Below are positions 39,111 through 49,422 of a DNA stretch of 64,000 bases, piece by piece (within the stretch, counting starts at the first letter, position 1; each line of letters opens with the position of its first letter). The DNA lies in the NCBI RefSeq assembly GCF_018362975.1, contig NZ_CP074371.1, positions 3,162,001-3,226,000 of the forward strand. The letters run 5' to 3'. The translations under genes were made by a program, and so were the position numbers. The notes beneath the pieces were generated by a model. It worked only from the letters and a program-made list of their open reading frames with translations. It did not search any database and was not told where the DNA came from. This DNA comes from Nocardia tengchongensis (lineage in GTDB: Bacteria > Actinomycetota > Actinomycetes > Mycobacteriales > Mycobacteriaceae).

Positions 39111-39296
39111 TCCCACGGAACCCTCCGACGACGCACTACTTTGGCGCTGGGCGCTCGGGTGAAGCCGTGCTGAGGCCGCGAGATGCCCTTCGGAGCGCGC
39201 GGCCCATCTCCCTGTACCGGCCGCCGGAACTGGCTGCGGCACAGAGATGTTCGACTGCCGAGTTGCGAATGGTCCGCGCTCGAGCAAACTGGGCGG

Positions 39297-40144
39297 ATGC
39301 ACGGGCAACGGGAGCCTTTGGTCGGAAGCGCCATGCAGGCAGTCGCGTATGTCACCTCGAGATCTGTTGGGCTCCCACTGGATTCGTCGGTATCGGTGAC
39401 AGTGAACTTTCATCCGGATTGGCCGGCCGCGGATCGGGTGGTTCTGGACGCTTTGGCCGGCGACGGGAGTTACCGCTCGCAATTCGTCACCGGAACGAGC
39501 AACGGCGGGTTGACCGCACACCCCGGCGGCGACCGCTGGCACTGGAGAGCCGGATGTTCGGTGCCGCGTACGACCGCGCGCCGGCCGAAGATCGGCCGAT
39601 ATACGGTGCGTTGAACTTTCGGCGTGTACCTGTCGGCGCTGCACCGCGGTTCGGCTCGGCGCACCTGCGACTGACCGCAGCCGTGTTGGCCCGCACGACG
39701 TTCTGCTACCCCGACAGTTACCTGAACCCTTCGAATTTCGGCGTGGCCTCACGCATGCGTCTCATTGCGCTGGCTGAGGCCGACGACCGAGACGCGCTCG
39801 ACAACTACGTCGAGGCGCACATCCATGGTCCGGTCCGACTCGATCGCGATGTCGAGGCGATCGTGCTCGACCCGAGTCACCGGGGCACCGATATCGAAGC
39901 TGTCGCGCACCAGCTACCCTGCGCAGTGGAGTGGCACAACGGATTCCGGCTCACCGTCGACAAGCTGCTGCGAGATCCCGACTATCGGGGTGCACAGTAC
40001 GTCGAGTTGGGTGCCTCGCTGGCCGTTGACGGTGTACTGGACGCCCGCCTCGTCGGGCACGCCGCGCAATCCCGCCGATACGATCCGCAGGCACTGAAGA
40101 AGGTCTGGCACTACCTCGCACGCTTCGGCATCGAACCAACATGA
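39297..40144 (+). pseudogene. DUF3626-family protein with a frameshift
   Basis: From ATG 39297 (MHGQREPLVGSAMQAVAYVT) the frame reads VNFHPDWPAADRVVLDALAGDGSYRSQFVTGTSNGGLTAH to GGDRWHW, then shifts near 39,543. The second frame continues ESRMFGAAYDRAPAEDRPIYGALNFRR, APRFGSAHLRLTAAVL and TTFCYPDSYLNP to 40144. One missing G in TGG(G)AGAG restores a ~283-aa protein. DUF3626 is widespread but uncharacterised; the NFHPD and FGSAHLRL segments suggest an enzymatic, perhaps ADP-ribose- or nucleotide-related fold, which is a guess. Confidence 0.72.
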
Positions 40145-40235
40145 GAAGGCGACGCATTGTAGCCGCTGAGTCGGCGACCCACAGTCGCTCGCGCGGCAGT
40201 TATCTGCCGCGCGAGCGACTGACCCTATCGCAGCC

Positions 40236-40321
40236 CGCTCGCCGCGCGGGTGCCGACCGGTTGGACCCGGATTTGCGGTCCGACCGCCATCAGGGTTTCG
40301 CGTTGTGGAGCGTTAGGCCCA
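40236..40321. repeat. 87-bp direct repeat, copy B
   Basis: Same orientation as 36018-36104, ~90% identical, ending GTGGAGCGTTAGGCCCA. The two copies bracket a 4.2-kb block of five genes. A strong hairpin follows 20 bp later. Confidence 0.8.
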
Positions 40322-40340
40322 CGCACGAACCGATCCCGTC

Positions 40341-40372
40341 GGGGCCGGTACCGCTTCTGCGGTACCGGCCCC
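40341..40372. terminator. Perfect 14-bp hairpin, candidate terminator
   Basis: GGGGCCGGTACCGC, loop TTCT, GCGGTACCGGCCCC, followed by GTTCTCGTTT on the plus strand. It could end plus-strand transcripts from the DUF3626 gene. The stem core GGGCCGGTACCGC recurs in the terminator at 57,104. Confidence 0.7.
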
Positions 40373-40592
40373 GTTCTCGTTTCCGGGTTGGGGGATGCGG
40401 AAGGTGGGGATGAGCCGGTCGGGTCCGGCGATCTTGACGTGCACGACGAGGGGACCGGCAGGGTAGTGCTGGCACCACCCTGGACGGGGCGGTGGCCGTA
40501 GTGGCGATCCGGATGCTGGCGGGATGGAGCGCGGCGGCGCGGATTCCTACCGTGGTGCTGTTGAAATCGCCCGATCGCCCGAAGGGAATCCG

Positions 40593-41801
40593 TTGAGATC
40601 GAAGATGTTTGGTGCCGCCGGGCCGATACTGGTCGTCGCGGCTTTCGTCACGACCGCCTGCCAACCCGACCGGCCCGTCGTCGCCGCACCGAGCGCGACG
40701 ACCACATCGGCCACCGCTGCCGATAAGACCGCGCTCCAACGCGATGCCGACGCGATTCGTGATATCGGTATCACGGGTGTGCAGGTCAGGCTGGTCGCCG
40801 CCGACGGCAATAGCACGGTGGTGACCAGTGGTGTCGCCGATACCGCGAGTCGGAGTCCGGTCTCGGGGGAGGGGTATTTCCGGACCGCCAGCGCGACAAA
40901 GACATTCACCGCCACCGTGCTGCTGCAGCTGGTCGGTGAGGGCAAACTCACCCTGGATGACACGGTCGAGAAGTGGTTGCCGGGCGTGGTGCGCGGTAAC
41001 GGCAACGACGGCACGAAGATTACGGTGCGCCAATTGCTCAACCACACCAGCGGACTGAAGTACCCGAATCCATACGAGCTGGCCTCCCCGGAGGACTTTC
41101 ACCGCTACGCCCTCGATGTCCCGCCCCCGCCCGAACAGGTGGTGGCCACCGCGGTCCAGAGCCCACCGAACTTCACCCCCGGAACCGGCTGGAGTTACAG
41201 CAACACCGGCTACCTGCTGGCGGGAATGATCATCGACAAAGTCACCGGCACACCATGGGACGAGGAAGTCGACCGCAGGATCATCACCCCGCTCGGCCTC
41301 GCGCACACCAGCTACCCCGGCAGCGCGGTCACGGTTCCCGCCCCGCACGCCACCGGATACACGCAATGGCCCACAGGCGGACTGGTCGACACCACCGACA
41401 ACCGGATCGGCGTATTCGCCGCCGCCGCCGGCGCGCTGATCACCACCACCGCCGACCTCAACACCTTCTTCCGGGCATTACTCGGCGGCAAACTCCTGCA
41501 GCCCGAACAACTCGCCGATATGAAGAAGACCGTCGACACCGACGCCGAGGTCAAATCGATCTTCCCCGGGGCCCGCTACGGTCTGGGCCTGTTCTCGATC
41601 GAATTGTCTTGCGGTGGAAGGTATTGGATGCACGGCGGCGACATCCCCGGCTACAAGACCAGAGACGGCGTCTCCGACGACGGCACTCGCAGCGTCGTGG
41701 TGTCCATGTCCACCCTGCTGCAAGACACCGAAGACCACCAGATCGCCCAGGAAAACACCGCCATGGCCCTCGTCGATCACGCCCTGTGCCGAGACAACTA
41801 G
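40593..41801 (+). CDS. Serine beta-lactamase / D-Ala-D-Ala carboxypeptidase-fold lipoprotein
   Basis: 402 aa from TTG 40593, chosen for GAAGGG seven bases upstream. Signal peptide with lipobox VTTAC (C23). Class C/esterase-type active site: S100-A-T-K103 (SxxK), the tyrosine motif YSN in GTGWSYSNTGY, and HGGD near the C-terminus in place of KTG. Such proteins are penicillin-recognising peptidases, esterases or true beta-lactamases; resistance cannot be predicted from sequence. No linked regulator. Confidence 0.88.
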   Translation: MRSKMFGAAGPILVVAAFVTTACQPDRPVVAAPSATTTSATAADKTALQRDADAIRDIGITGVQVRLVAADGNSTVVTSGVADTASRSPVSGEGYFRTASATKTFTATVLLQLVGEGKLTLDDTVEKWLPGVVRGNGNDGTKITVRQLLNHTSGLKYPNPYELASPEDFHRYALDVPPPPEQVVATAVQSPPNFTPGTGWSYSNTGYLLAGMIIDKVTGTPWDEEVDRRIITPLGLAHTSYPGSAVTVPAPHATGYTQWPTGGLVDTTDNRIGVFAAAAGALITTTADLNTFFRALLGGKLLQPEQLADMKKTVDTDAEVKSIFPGARYGLGLFSIELSCGGRYWMHGGDIPGYKTRDGVSDDGTRSVVVSMSTLLQDTEDHQIAQENTAMALVDHALCRDN

Positions 41802-42026
41802 CCTCTCCTCCGACGCCGTATCCCGGTCCACCTGCGGCGGATCCTGCGAAGCAACCGAAGCACCGCGTGGCCACCCGGCGTTCCGGGCCTTCGACGGCAG
41901 GGGACCCGACCACCTCACCGCCTTCGCCGCGGGCCTCTGCGCGCTTGGCCGCCACATCACACCTCCAGTCGGCCTCGAATCGGCACGACCCGTGGATCTT
42001 TCGCTGTGCCGCACCGGTCTCTTCGG

Positions 42027-42293
42027 TCAGCGCGGGACGCGGCAGTACAGGATGTTTGACTTTCTAGTCTGGTCCGCCAAGCACGATCGGCCGGTACGCC
42101 AGTGCTCTGTCCACGATTTGTTCAGGGTCAACGGCGGTTCGGTGAAGTCCCAGAAGAGGTAGTCCGAGATGTGTGGATCTGCTACCGAATCCTGGATCTG
42201 GCCGAGCCATTCATCCAACTGTTCTTCGCTACCCGCAACGTTCTGGATGCGGGCGACGAGCTCAATGAGCTGCTCGCGATCAAGCTCGGCCAT
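42027..42293 (-). CDS. Colicin E/pyocin-type immunity protein, orphan
   Basis: 88 aa from ATG 42293, AGGGGA five bases upstream. LDREQLIELVARIQNVAGSEEQLDEWL followed by DPHISDYLFW matches the four-helix Im family (helix 1, acidic E-E-x2-D-x-W/L loop and the [HD]PHxSDxxFW motif of helix III that contacts the nuclease). Length equals the 85-87 aa of Im2/Im9. Known members neutralise HNH nuclease bacteriocins. No nuclease or bacteriocin gene is visible within 5 kb. The C-terminal ~25 residues diverge from the family. Confidence 0.65.
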   Translation of the reverse strand: MAELDREQLIELVARIQNVAGSEEQLDEWLGQIQDSVADPHISDYLFWDFTEPPLTLNKSWTEHWRTGRSCLADQTRKSNILYCRVPR

Positions 42294-42524
42294 AGAGTCC
42301 CCTGCTCTTTTCGTGGTGAGGTCCAGCCCAATGATCGCAGCGACCGAACGGGAGAGGGTGCGCCGCCGGCTGCGGTTGAGCGGTCCAGGCCGACCCATCA
42401 GCGGCAATATCGGATGTCCTGAACCGCTGGTGAGAACGATCGGTCGGATATCTCCTCCCAAGGTCTCGGGGCGAGGTTACCTTCGGCCCTGGGGCGGCTG
42501 CGCAGCTGTGCCGATGATGGATCT

Positions 42525-43115
42525 ATGACGACGGGATCCGGTTCCGGCCCCGTGCTCATCGAATCTGCGGTGCCGGCCTTCGACGCTGGCCTGATCGAGC
42601 ATCTGGTGGTGCACGCTGATCCGCGTGCGACCTATCAGGCTGCACGCGGTTTGGACTTGCTGAGCGTGCGTACGCCACTGACGACGGTCTCGATGTGGAT
42701 TCGGGGGCTGCCCGCTCGCTGGGGCGGCCGGGTGGTTCCCACTCCGCAGCGACTGGTGGTGGGTGAGGGGGTCGGGCTGCCGGGCTGGCTGCTGCTCGGC
42801 GAGATACCGGGACGTGAGATCGCGTTCGGTGCGGTCGGCAAGTTCTGGCGGCCGGATATCGAATGGCGCGATGTACCAAAGGCGGACTTTGCCAGCTTCA
42901 CCGAGCCGGGATGGGGGAAGATCGCGGCGAACTTCACCGTCACCGGTTATGGCGAGCATGCCAGCCTGCTCGGCTACGAGGTTCGCACCGTCACCACCGA
43001 TCCTGTATCGCGGCGGCGATTTCTGCGGTACTGGTGGTTGATCCGCCCGTTCGTGGCGCACATAATGCGGGCCACGTTGCGCACGATCGCTACGGATGCG
43101 GAAACACGGGGATGA
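42525..43115 (+). CDS. Conserved hypothetical protein upstream of the acyltransferase
   Basis: 196 aa. The pattern (residue 12-60 helix-strand, PGWLLLGEIPGREIAFGAVGKFWRPDIEWRDV, VTGYGEHASLLGYEVRT, a hydrophobic C-terminal helix RRRFLRYWWLIRPFVAHIM) fits an SRPBCC/START-like lipid-binding fold. The stop is immediately followed by the ATG of the WS/DGAT gene, so the two are translationally coupled and probably work together in lipid handling. I cannot name a function. Confidence 0.75.
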   Translation: MTTGSGSGPVLIESAVPAFDAGLIEHLVVHADPRATYQAARGLDLLSVRTPLTTVSMWIRGLPARWGGRVVPTPQRLVVGEGVGLPGWLLLGEIPGREIAFGAVGKFWRPDIEWRDVPKADFASFTEPGWGKIAANFTVTGYGEHASLLGYEVRTVTTDPVSRRRFLRYWWLIRPFVAHIMRATLRTIATDAETRG

Positions 43116-44546
43116 ATGGATATCGTCCGGCAGTCGTTGCGAGCCAGCGGATTCCGATCGCGCGCTGACAGTTCACGCCGAGGCCGGATCGACCGAGCCG
43201 GGCCGGCGGACCTGACGGTGCTGGCCGCAGACCATGCCTCGGTGCCGATGAACCTCGGCGCAATTCTGATCTTCGACGGTGCGGGGCCGACTCCGGCCGA
43301 AGTCCGCGCGTTGCTGCACGAACGTGTCCCGCATGTCCCGCGTCTGCGACAGGCGCTGCGCCGCACCCCTTTCGGCTGCGGCCGACCGATCTGGGTCGAC
43401 GATCCGACGTTCTCGGTGGACCGGCATCTGACACACCTACGGTGGCCGCAACCAGGCACTCGCCGGGCACTGTTCGATATCGCCGCCGACCTGCTGTGCC
43501 GTCCATTCGCACCCGACCTTCCGCTGTGGCAGGCGTATTCGGTGACCGGAACCGGCCATGCCGCACTCGTCGTCGTCCTGCATCACGTGCTCGCGGACGG
43601 CCTCGGCAGTCTGGCCGTCCTGACTGCCCTGGCCGACGAAGGCAACCACGCAGCCGTCGCGCGGTTTCCACGCCCAGCGCCAGGCATCCGGGGACTTGCG
43701 GTGGACGCGACACTGGCGAAGCTGCGCGCGATCGGCTCGCTTGCGGCCGATCTCCGCCGTGGCTGTGCGGGACTGCGGGAATTGACATTCGGGGTGCCCT
43801 TATTGCGTCCAGCCGAACGGATCTCGCTGGTCCGGCCCACCACACACCGCCGCAGACTGGCATCGACCGCCGTGGCGCTGAACGAGGTGGCCGCCACCGC
43901 ACACCGGTTCGGGGGCACCGTCAACGATGTCGTCCTCGCCGCGGTCACCGGTGCCCTGCTCGAGATCCTGGACGCGCGCGGGGAACGACTGCACCGGCTG
44001 GTGATGTCGATTCCGGTCTCCGGGCGCCGTACCGCCACCGTGAGCGATCTCGGCAACAACACCGGCGTGCGCCCGCTGGCGGTGCCGGCCATCACCGATG
44101 ATCCGGCTCGGCTTGCCGCGATCGTCACCGCGACCACCGCTGCGCGAGGATCGTCGACCCGGGCGAGCTCGGCGAGGCCGCTGGGGTTGGCATTCCGGCT
44201 GCTTTATCGCTTCGGCTTGTTCCGGCTGTTCATCGACCATCAACGACTGGTGCACAGCTTCGAAACGAACCTGCGCGGCCCCGGCACGGCCCTGCACCTG
44301 GCGGGCCACCGGATCGACGCGCTCGTGCCACTGGTAGCAACACCGGGAAACATCGGCGTCACCTTCGCGGTGCTGTCCTACGCAGGCACCCTCACGGTCA
44401 ACACCATCGCCGACCCCGACATCCTCCCCGAACAAGACACCCTCATCCGCGCACTACACGCAACCTTCACCCGCCTGGCCGCACCCGGCCGTGAATCACC
44501 CGCTCGGAGAAGTCAAGCTCCAGGGATCGGTCCAAGTCGAGAATAG
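43116..44546 (+). CDS. Wax ester synthase/diacylglycerol acyltransferase (WS/DGAT)
   Basis: 476 aa. The catalytic motif HHVLADG (H156-H157-x3-D161-G162) is complete. Other family motifs: PLWQAYSV, the NDVVLAAVTGAL segment, SIPVSGR and GNNTG. WS/DGAT enzymes use acyl-CoA to make triacylglycerol or wax esters and are expanded in Nocardia, Rhodococcus and mycobacteria. Coupled to the preceding START-like gene. The C-terminus is longer and basic. Membrane-associated rather than transmembrane. Confidence 0.9.
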   Translation: MDIVRQSLRASGFRSRADSSRRGRIDRAGPADLTVLAADHASVPMNLGAILIFDGAGPTPAEVRALLHERVPHVPRLRQALRRTPFGCGRPIWVDDPTFSVDRHLTHLRWPQPGTRRALFDIAADLLCRPFAPDLPLWQAYSVTGTGHAALVVVLHHVLADGLGSLAVLTALADEGNHAAVARFPRPAPGIRGLAVDATLAKLRAIGSLAADLRRGCAGLRELTFGVPLLRPAERISLVRPTTHRRRLASTAVALNEVAATAHRFGGTVNDVVLAAVTGALLEILDARGERLHRLVMSIPVSGRRTATVSDLGNNTGVRPLAVPAITDDPARLAAIVTATTAARGSSTRASSARPLGLAFRLLYRFGLFRLFIDHQRLVHSFETNLRGPGTALHLAGHRIDALVPLVATPGNIGVTFAVLSYAGTLTVNTIADPDILPEQDTLIRALHATFTRLAAPGRESPARRSQAPGIGPSRE

Positions 44547-44659
44547 GGCGCGCACGGACCGGCGGACCGCTCGCACATTGGCATAGACAGGCGTTCCATG
44601 GATGCCCAACGGCTAGAGTTGATCTTGGGCCATTGATCACCCCCACCGAACCGGACCGA

Positions 44660-45385
44660 TCAACCGAGACGGAGGTCGCCTGACATGCCACTATCCGCAG
44701 GTCTTGTCTGTTGCTCAGCGAGCGCAGAGGCCGTCCGCTCGACGTTGCGCTTCAGCACGGCCAGCATGCGCGCCTGCATGATCCACACCACTACGGGAAA
44801 GACCCAGTCGTACATCAACCGCTCGAACCATCTGGGGCGGGCGGCTTGGTAGCCGCCGATGACCAGGCGGGTGCGTCGGCCAGGCAGCTTGGTCAGGCGA
44901 AAGCCCCAGAGCCCCTCCATATAGGCCGAGGGCCGGGGCTGGCTTGGATCGAGCAACTGTCCTCGGAGATCGGCTAGCCAGTAGAGCCCCAAGAATCGGT
45001 TCGGTTCAAGGGTTACCACCACATAAGAGGGGAGGCCGAGGCACTTCAGGCGGTCCCCGACGCCGAGGCCCTGCCACTCCGGGTGAACCTCCCGGGCGCT
45101 GGGACGGCCCGCGTTGTCGAAGAGGTCCCAGGAATAGAAGCCTCCGCGGTCCCAACCCATTTGAACCAGCCACGGCCATACCTGCTCTGCGGCCGCCTCG
45201 ATGGTGACGGCCATCGTTGCTCCCCGCTCTCCCTCAGGGACAAGGTCGCCACCAGGAAAGGGGTCGGTAACTTCGTCATCGGTCGCACCCCACGTCATCA
45301 GTTGAGGCGCCAGAAAGCGCCGGTAGGCCACCGCAGCCGCTATTCCCACTGCCGCGGCACCCGTGATCTCGAGCACACCGGTCAT
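44660..45385 (-). CDS. SRPBCC-family protein with one N-terminal TM
   Basis: 241 aa from ATG 45385. One TM at ~8-26 (ITGAAAVGIAAAVAYRRFL), then an SRPBCC/polyketide-cyclase-like domain: MAVTIEAAAEQVWPWLVQMGWDRGGFYSWD and TRLVIGGYQAARP. The EVHPEWQGLGVGDRL and FYSWD motifs are common in mycobacterial and Nocardia homologues of unknown function. Start overlaps the stop of the CBM14-like gene by four bases (ATGA). Confidence 0.8.
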   Translation of the reverse strand: MTGVLEITGAAAVGIAAAVAYRRFLAPQLMTWGATDDEVTDPFPGGDLVPEGERGATMAVTIEAAAEQVWPWLVQMGWDRGGFYSWDLFDNAGRPSAREVHPEWQGLGVGDRLKCLGLPSYVVVTLEPNRFLGLYWLADLRGQLLDPSQPRPSAYMEGLWGFRLTKLPGRRTRLVIGGYQAARPRWFERLMYDWVFPVVVWIMQARMLAVLKRNVERTASALAEQQTRPADSGMSGDLRLG

Positions 45386-45669
45386 GCGACAACCATGCGA
45401 CACCGTGCAGGCAGGCCACTAGGACCAAACGTCATAACGTTCGAGCGGACCCGAGACCTCGGTCGGCGACTCGGCGACCCTGACTGGCTCGTCCACGCCA
45501 CCGACCGGCTCGGCCGAAGGTTGCGTCCGGCAGAGAGGTTGGTAGGGCAGTCCTCCAGGACCGGGCCGGGGTAGGCGTTGATGCATCGGTAGAAGGTGTG
45601 CGGATCGTCGGGGTTGGCGTACGCGCCTTCGGCGCGGCCGTCGCAGCTGAAGTCCGCCGTGGGTTGCAT
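45382..45669 (-). CDS. Small CBM14/peritrophin-A-like chitin-binding protein
   Basis: 95 aa with an excellent GGGAGGGAGA before ATG 45669. Residues 4-46 read DFSCDGRAEGAYANPDDPHTF then YRCINAYPGPVLEDCPTN, closely matching the type-2 chitin-binding domain (C-x-G...G.Y.xP.D...Y.C......C). Three of the six usual cysteines are present; the tail is basic and unrelated, perhaps after a sequence change. No signal peptide is visible, which is odd for a chitin binder. Coupled to the SRPBCC gene. Confidence 0.6.
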   Translation of the reverse strand: MQPTADFSCDGRAEGAYANPDDPHTFYRCINAYPGPVLEDCPTNLSAGRNLRPSRSVAWTSQSGSPSRRPRSRVRSNVMTFGPSGLPARCRMVVA

Positions 45670-45703
45670 TCTCCCTCCCTCGGCCGCTTTTCTCCTCCCC
45701 CTC

Positions 45704-46348
45704 CTAACACCATCGGCAACGACGCCCGGGGGCCTGGCTCGACCGAGCAAAGGGGTAACTCAGCGCTGGATGCAACTCCGCGATGCCACGAGCGTCGAGG
45801 TGTGCAGCAGCGAAATGTTGCGATGACCGCCTGAACCCGCAGGCATGAGCGTGCGTTTGCTGGAGACAATCGTCGATCACATCAGAACGGGCCGATGCCA
45901 CGAGGGTGCGGCGTAGGGCGGTGTGTAGCCTGGTTTCGCGGCGGGTCGAGTGCAGCGAGAAGAGCAGGATTCCGAATCGGTCGGTGGGAAAGTTCTGGTA
46001 GTCAGCAAGTTTGGCGGCGACCGTGGACAGGGGTTCGGTGCCGGTGTCGTATTCGAGGAAGAATCACACCGTGCGCCCGTCTTCCTCCCAGCAGCCGTGC
46101 CCATCCGGGCGGATCAGGGTGGGCTCGAGCGGTGAGGTCCAGAACTGGTCGGCGCATCGGCGTTCGGACCACCACTGCGTCAACCCCTCATCGCGGCCGG
46201 TCATCGGGCACCACCGCCGGTGACCGATCGGGCACCCACGGCCCGGATGATCACGTCCGGCCCGTCTACCAGCACAGCCCCATCGTCGTTTCCAGGTTGA
46301 GGGATGCGGAAGGTGCGGTGTGTCGAGTGATCGGCGAGCCATGATCAA
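45704..46348 (-). pseudogene. Replication-relaxation family protein, remnant
   Basis: One frame reads GLTQWWSERRCADQFW and RPDGHGCWEEDGRTV, hits a TGA at 46064, then continues in the same frame FFLEYDTGTEPLSTVAAKLADY to LFSLHSTRRETRLHTALRR. This is the core of replication-relaxation (PF13814-like) proteins of actinobacterial ICEs and plasmids, in which VEFFLEYDRGTE is typical. The TGA could be a mutated TGG. The N-terminal half is missing. It abuts the left end of the IS256 element. Confidence 0.65.
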
Positions 46349-47757
46349 AACCTGTGGATGACCGGGGAGGGAGTACCTTCCCGGATGATCTAGAAATCAA
46401 CGGTTTTGATCAGCCTGGCGCGCCAACGCCGGGTGGGAAGGTACGTCCCGATGCTCAAGGTAGTCCAAGGTGGCGAGGAGCCCAACGGGGGTGCGGCCGG
46501 GTTTCGGTCGCTGCTCGATGAGATCGTGCGTGATGGTGCGCGGCAGATGCAGGCGGCGGCGTTGCAGGCCGAGGTTGCGGCGTATGTCGAGCAGTTCGCC
46601 GGCCAGGTCGACGAGAACGGCCATCGGTTGGTGATGCGTAACGGTTACCACGAGCCGCGGACCGTGGTGACCAGGGCGGGCGCGGTCGAGGTGAGGGCGC
46701 CGCGGGTGAACGACAAGCGGACGGACATCGAAACCGGTGAGTGCAAGCGGTTCTCCTCGGCGATCCTGCCGGCGTGGGCACGGAAGTCGCCGCAGATGAG
46801 CGAGGCGTTGCCGCTGCTGTACCTGCACGGATTGTCCTCGGGTGACTTCGCGCCCGCGCTCGAGCAGTTCCTGGGCACCGGCGCGGGCCTGTCGGCCTCC
46901 TCGATCACCCGGTTGACCGCGCAGTGGCAGGACGAGGCCCGCGCTTTCGGGCAGCGGGATCTGTCGAGTGTGGACTACGTGTACCTGTGGGTCGACGGCA
47001 TCCACCTGAAGATACGCCTGGAGCAGGAGAAACTCTGCCTACTGGTGATGATCGGGGTGCGCGCCGACGGCCGCAAGGAGCTCGTCGCGTTGACCGACCG
47101 GTTCCGAGAGTCGAGTGAGTCGTGGGCGGATCTGCTGCGCGATGCCCGCCGCCGTGGCATGCGTGCCCCGGTCCTGGCCGTCGGCGACGGCGCGCTGGGG
47201 TTCTGGAAGGCGCTGCGCGAGGTGTTCCCCGCCACGAAGGAGCAGCGTTGCTGGTGGCACAAACAGGGCAATGTTATTGCGGCGCTGCCGAAGTCGGCGC
47301 ATCCGGGCGCGCTCGCGGCGATGAAGGAGATCTACAACGCCGAGGACGCCGACATGGCCCGCACGGCGATCAAGGCGTTCGAGCGGGACTACGGCGCGAA
47401 GTTCCCCAAAGCCGTGGCGAAGGTCGTAGACGACGCCGATGTGCTGCTGGAGTTCTACAACTACCCGGCCGACCATTGGGTACACCTGCGCACGACGAAT
47501 CCGATCGAATCCACGTTCGCGACAGTGCGATTGAGGAGCAAGGTCACCAAGGGGCCGGGCTCGCGCGCCGCCGGCATCGCGATGGTGTTCAAGCTGATCG
47601 AGTCCGCTCAGGCCCGCTGGCGCGCAGTCAACGCCCAACCCCGGTCGCCCTTGTCCGCGCCGGAGCCACCTTCGAGAGAGGCAAACTCAAAGAACGACCG
47701 GCCGACTCGTCCGAGCAGGAGGCCGCCTGAAACTCACCCATTCACAGGATTTGACAA
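46342..47757 (+). mobile_element. IS256-family insertion sequence
   Basis: About 1416 bp. Left inverted repeat TGATCAAAACCTGTGGATG (46342-46360); right inverted repeat, as reverse complement, TTGTCAAATCCTGTGAATG (47739-47757), 14 of 19 identical. Size and transposase fit IS256. I see no clear 8-9-bp target duplication. A third similar end, 19 bp, lies at 50006-50024. Confidence 0.75.
46451..47730 (+). pseudogene. IS256-family (Transposase_mut) transposase, C-terminal frameshift
   Basis: From ATG 46451 about 395 residues are intact, with LWVDGIHLKIRLE (first Asp of the DDE site), VGDGALGFWKALREVFP (second Asp) and NPIESTFATVR (Glu) motifs. Near 47,635 the frame shifts; the alternative frame supplies the normal end PVALVRAGATFERGKLKERP to the stop at 47730. 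A missing C in a CCCC run explains it. In the unshifted frame translation continues to 47815, beyond the inverted repeat. Confidence 0.85.
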
Positions 47758-47848
47758 GTCTCCAGCAGGCATGTCACGCAATTCGTGTCTGCGCCGCTTT
47801 CTCGACCGCGGCTGAGAACTGCTCGGGTCGAGGTACAGATCCATTCGG

Positions 47849-49038
<1,190 letters not shown>

Positions 49039-49042
<4 letters not shown>

Positions 49043-49407
49043 AGATCGGTCGGCGGTCCGTCGGGTAGCGGCCGGACCTCGACCGTGTCGCCGGTGTTGT
49101 CGGCGACACGTGCGGCGATTGCCATCGCGCGGTCGTGGGAGTCAACGTCGACGACCGAGAAGCTCGCAAGAACCTCCTTCACCTCGGCGTACGGCCCGTC
49201 GCTGGCGACCGGACCCGAAGCCGACTTCCGCACGGTCCAGGTCAACGACGGATCGGCGAGCCCCATCGTCGTGACCAACTCGCCGGACTCGGTCAGCTCG
49301 GCACCGAGCTCCTCGTAGAACTTGCACATCGCGGCGAACTCGGGACTCGAGTAGTCGACCGACGCCCAGTCCGCCGTGTTGGTGTAGGCCAGCAGGATGT
49401 ACTTCAC
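49039..49407 (-). CDS. DGPF/YCII-domain protein
   Basis: 122 aa starting MKYILLAYTNTADWASVDY. The family motif DGPFxExKE appears as SDGPYAEVKEVLASF, followed by the ferredoxin-like end MAIAARVADNTGDTVEVRPL. These small proteins accompany ECF42 sigma factors, and their function is unknown. Translationally coupled to the sigma gene by a GTGA overlap; 15 bp from the upstream lipocalin-like gene. Confidence 0.9.
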
Positions 49408-49422
49408 GGCTCCATCCTCCCG

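Noticed and set aside
40290-41366. 358-codon minus-strand frame antisense to the beta-lactamase-like gene
   Set aside because: No family pattern; overlaps the hairpin and repeat. The plus strand has a lipobox and SxxK/YSN motifs.
41802-42026. A nuclease toxin gene to match the immunity protein
   Set aside because: No HNH-type or bacteriocin frame was found in the flanking intergenic DNA or neighbours.
46064-46066. TGA codons where Trp is expected (also ~26,617), as possible recoding
   Set aside because: Many genes here use TGA as a normal stop and no selenocysteine context is seen; ordinary TGG-to-TGA mutation in decayed genes is simpler.
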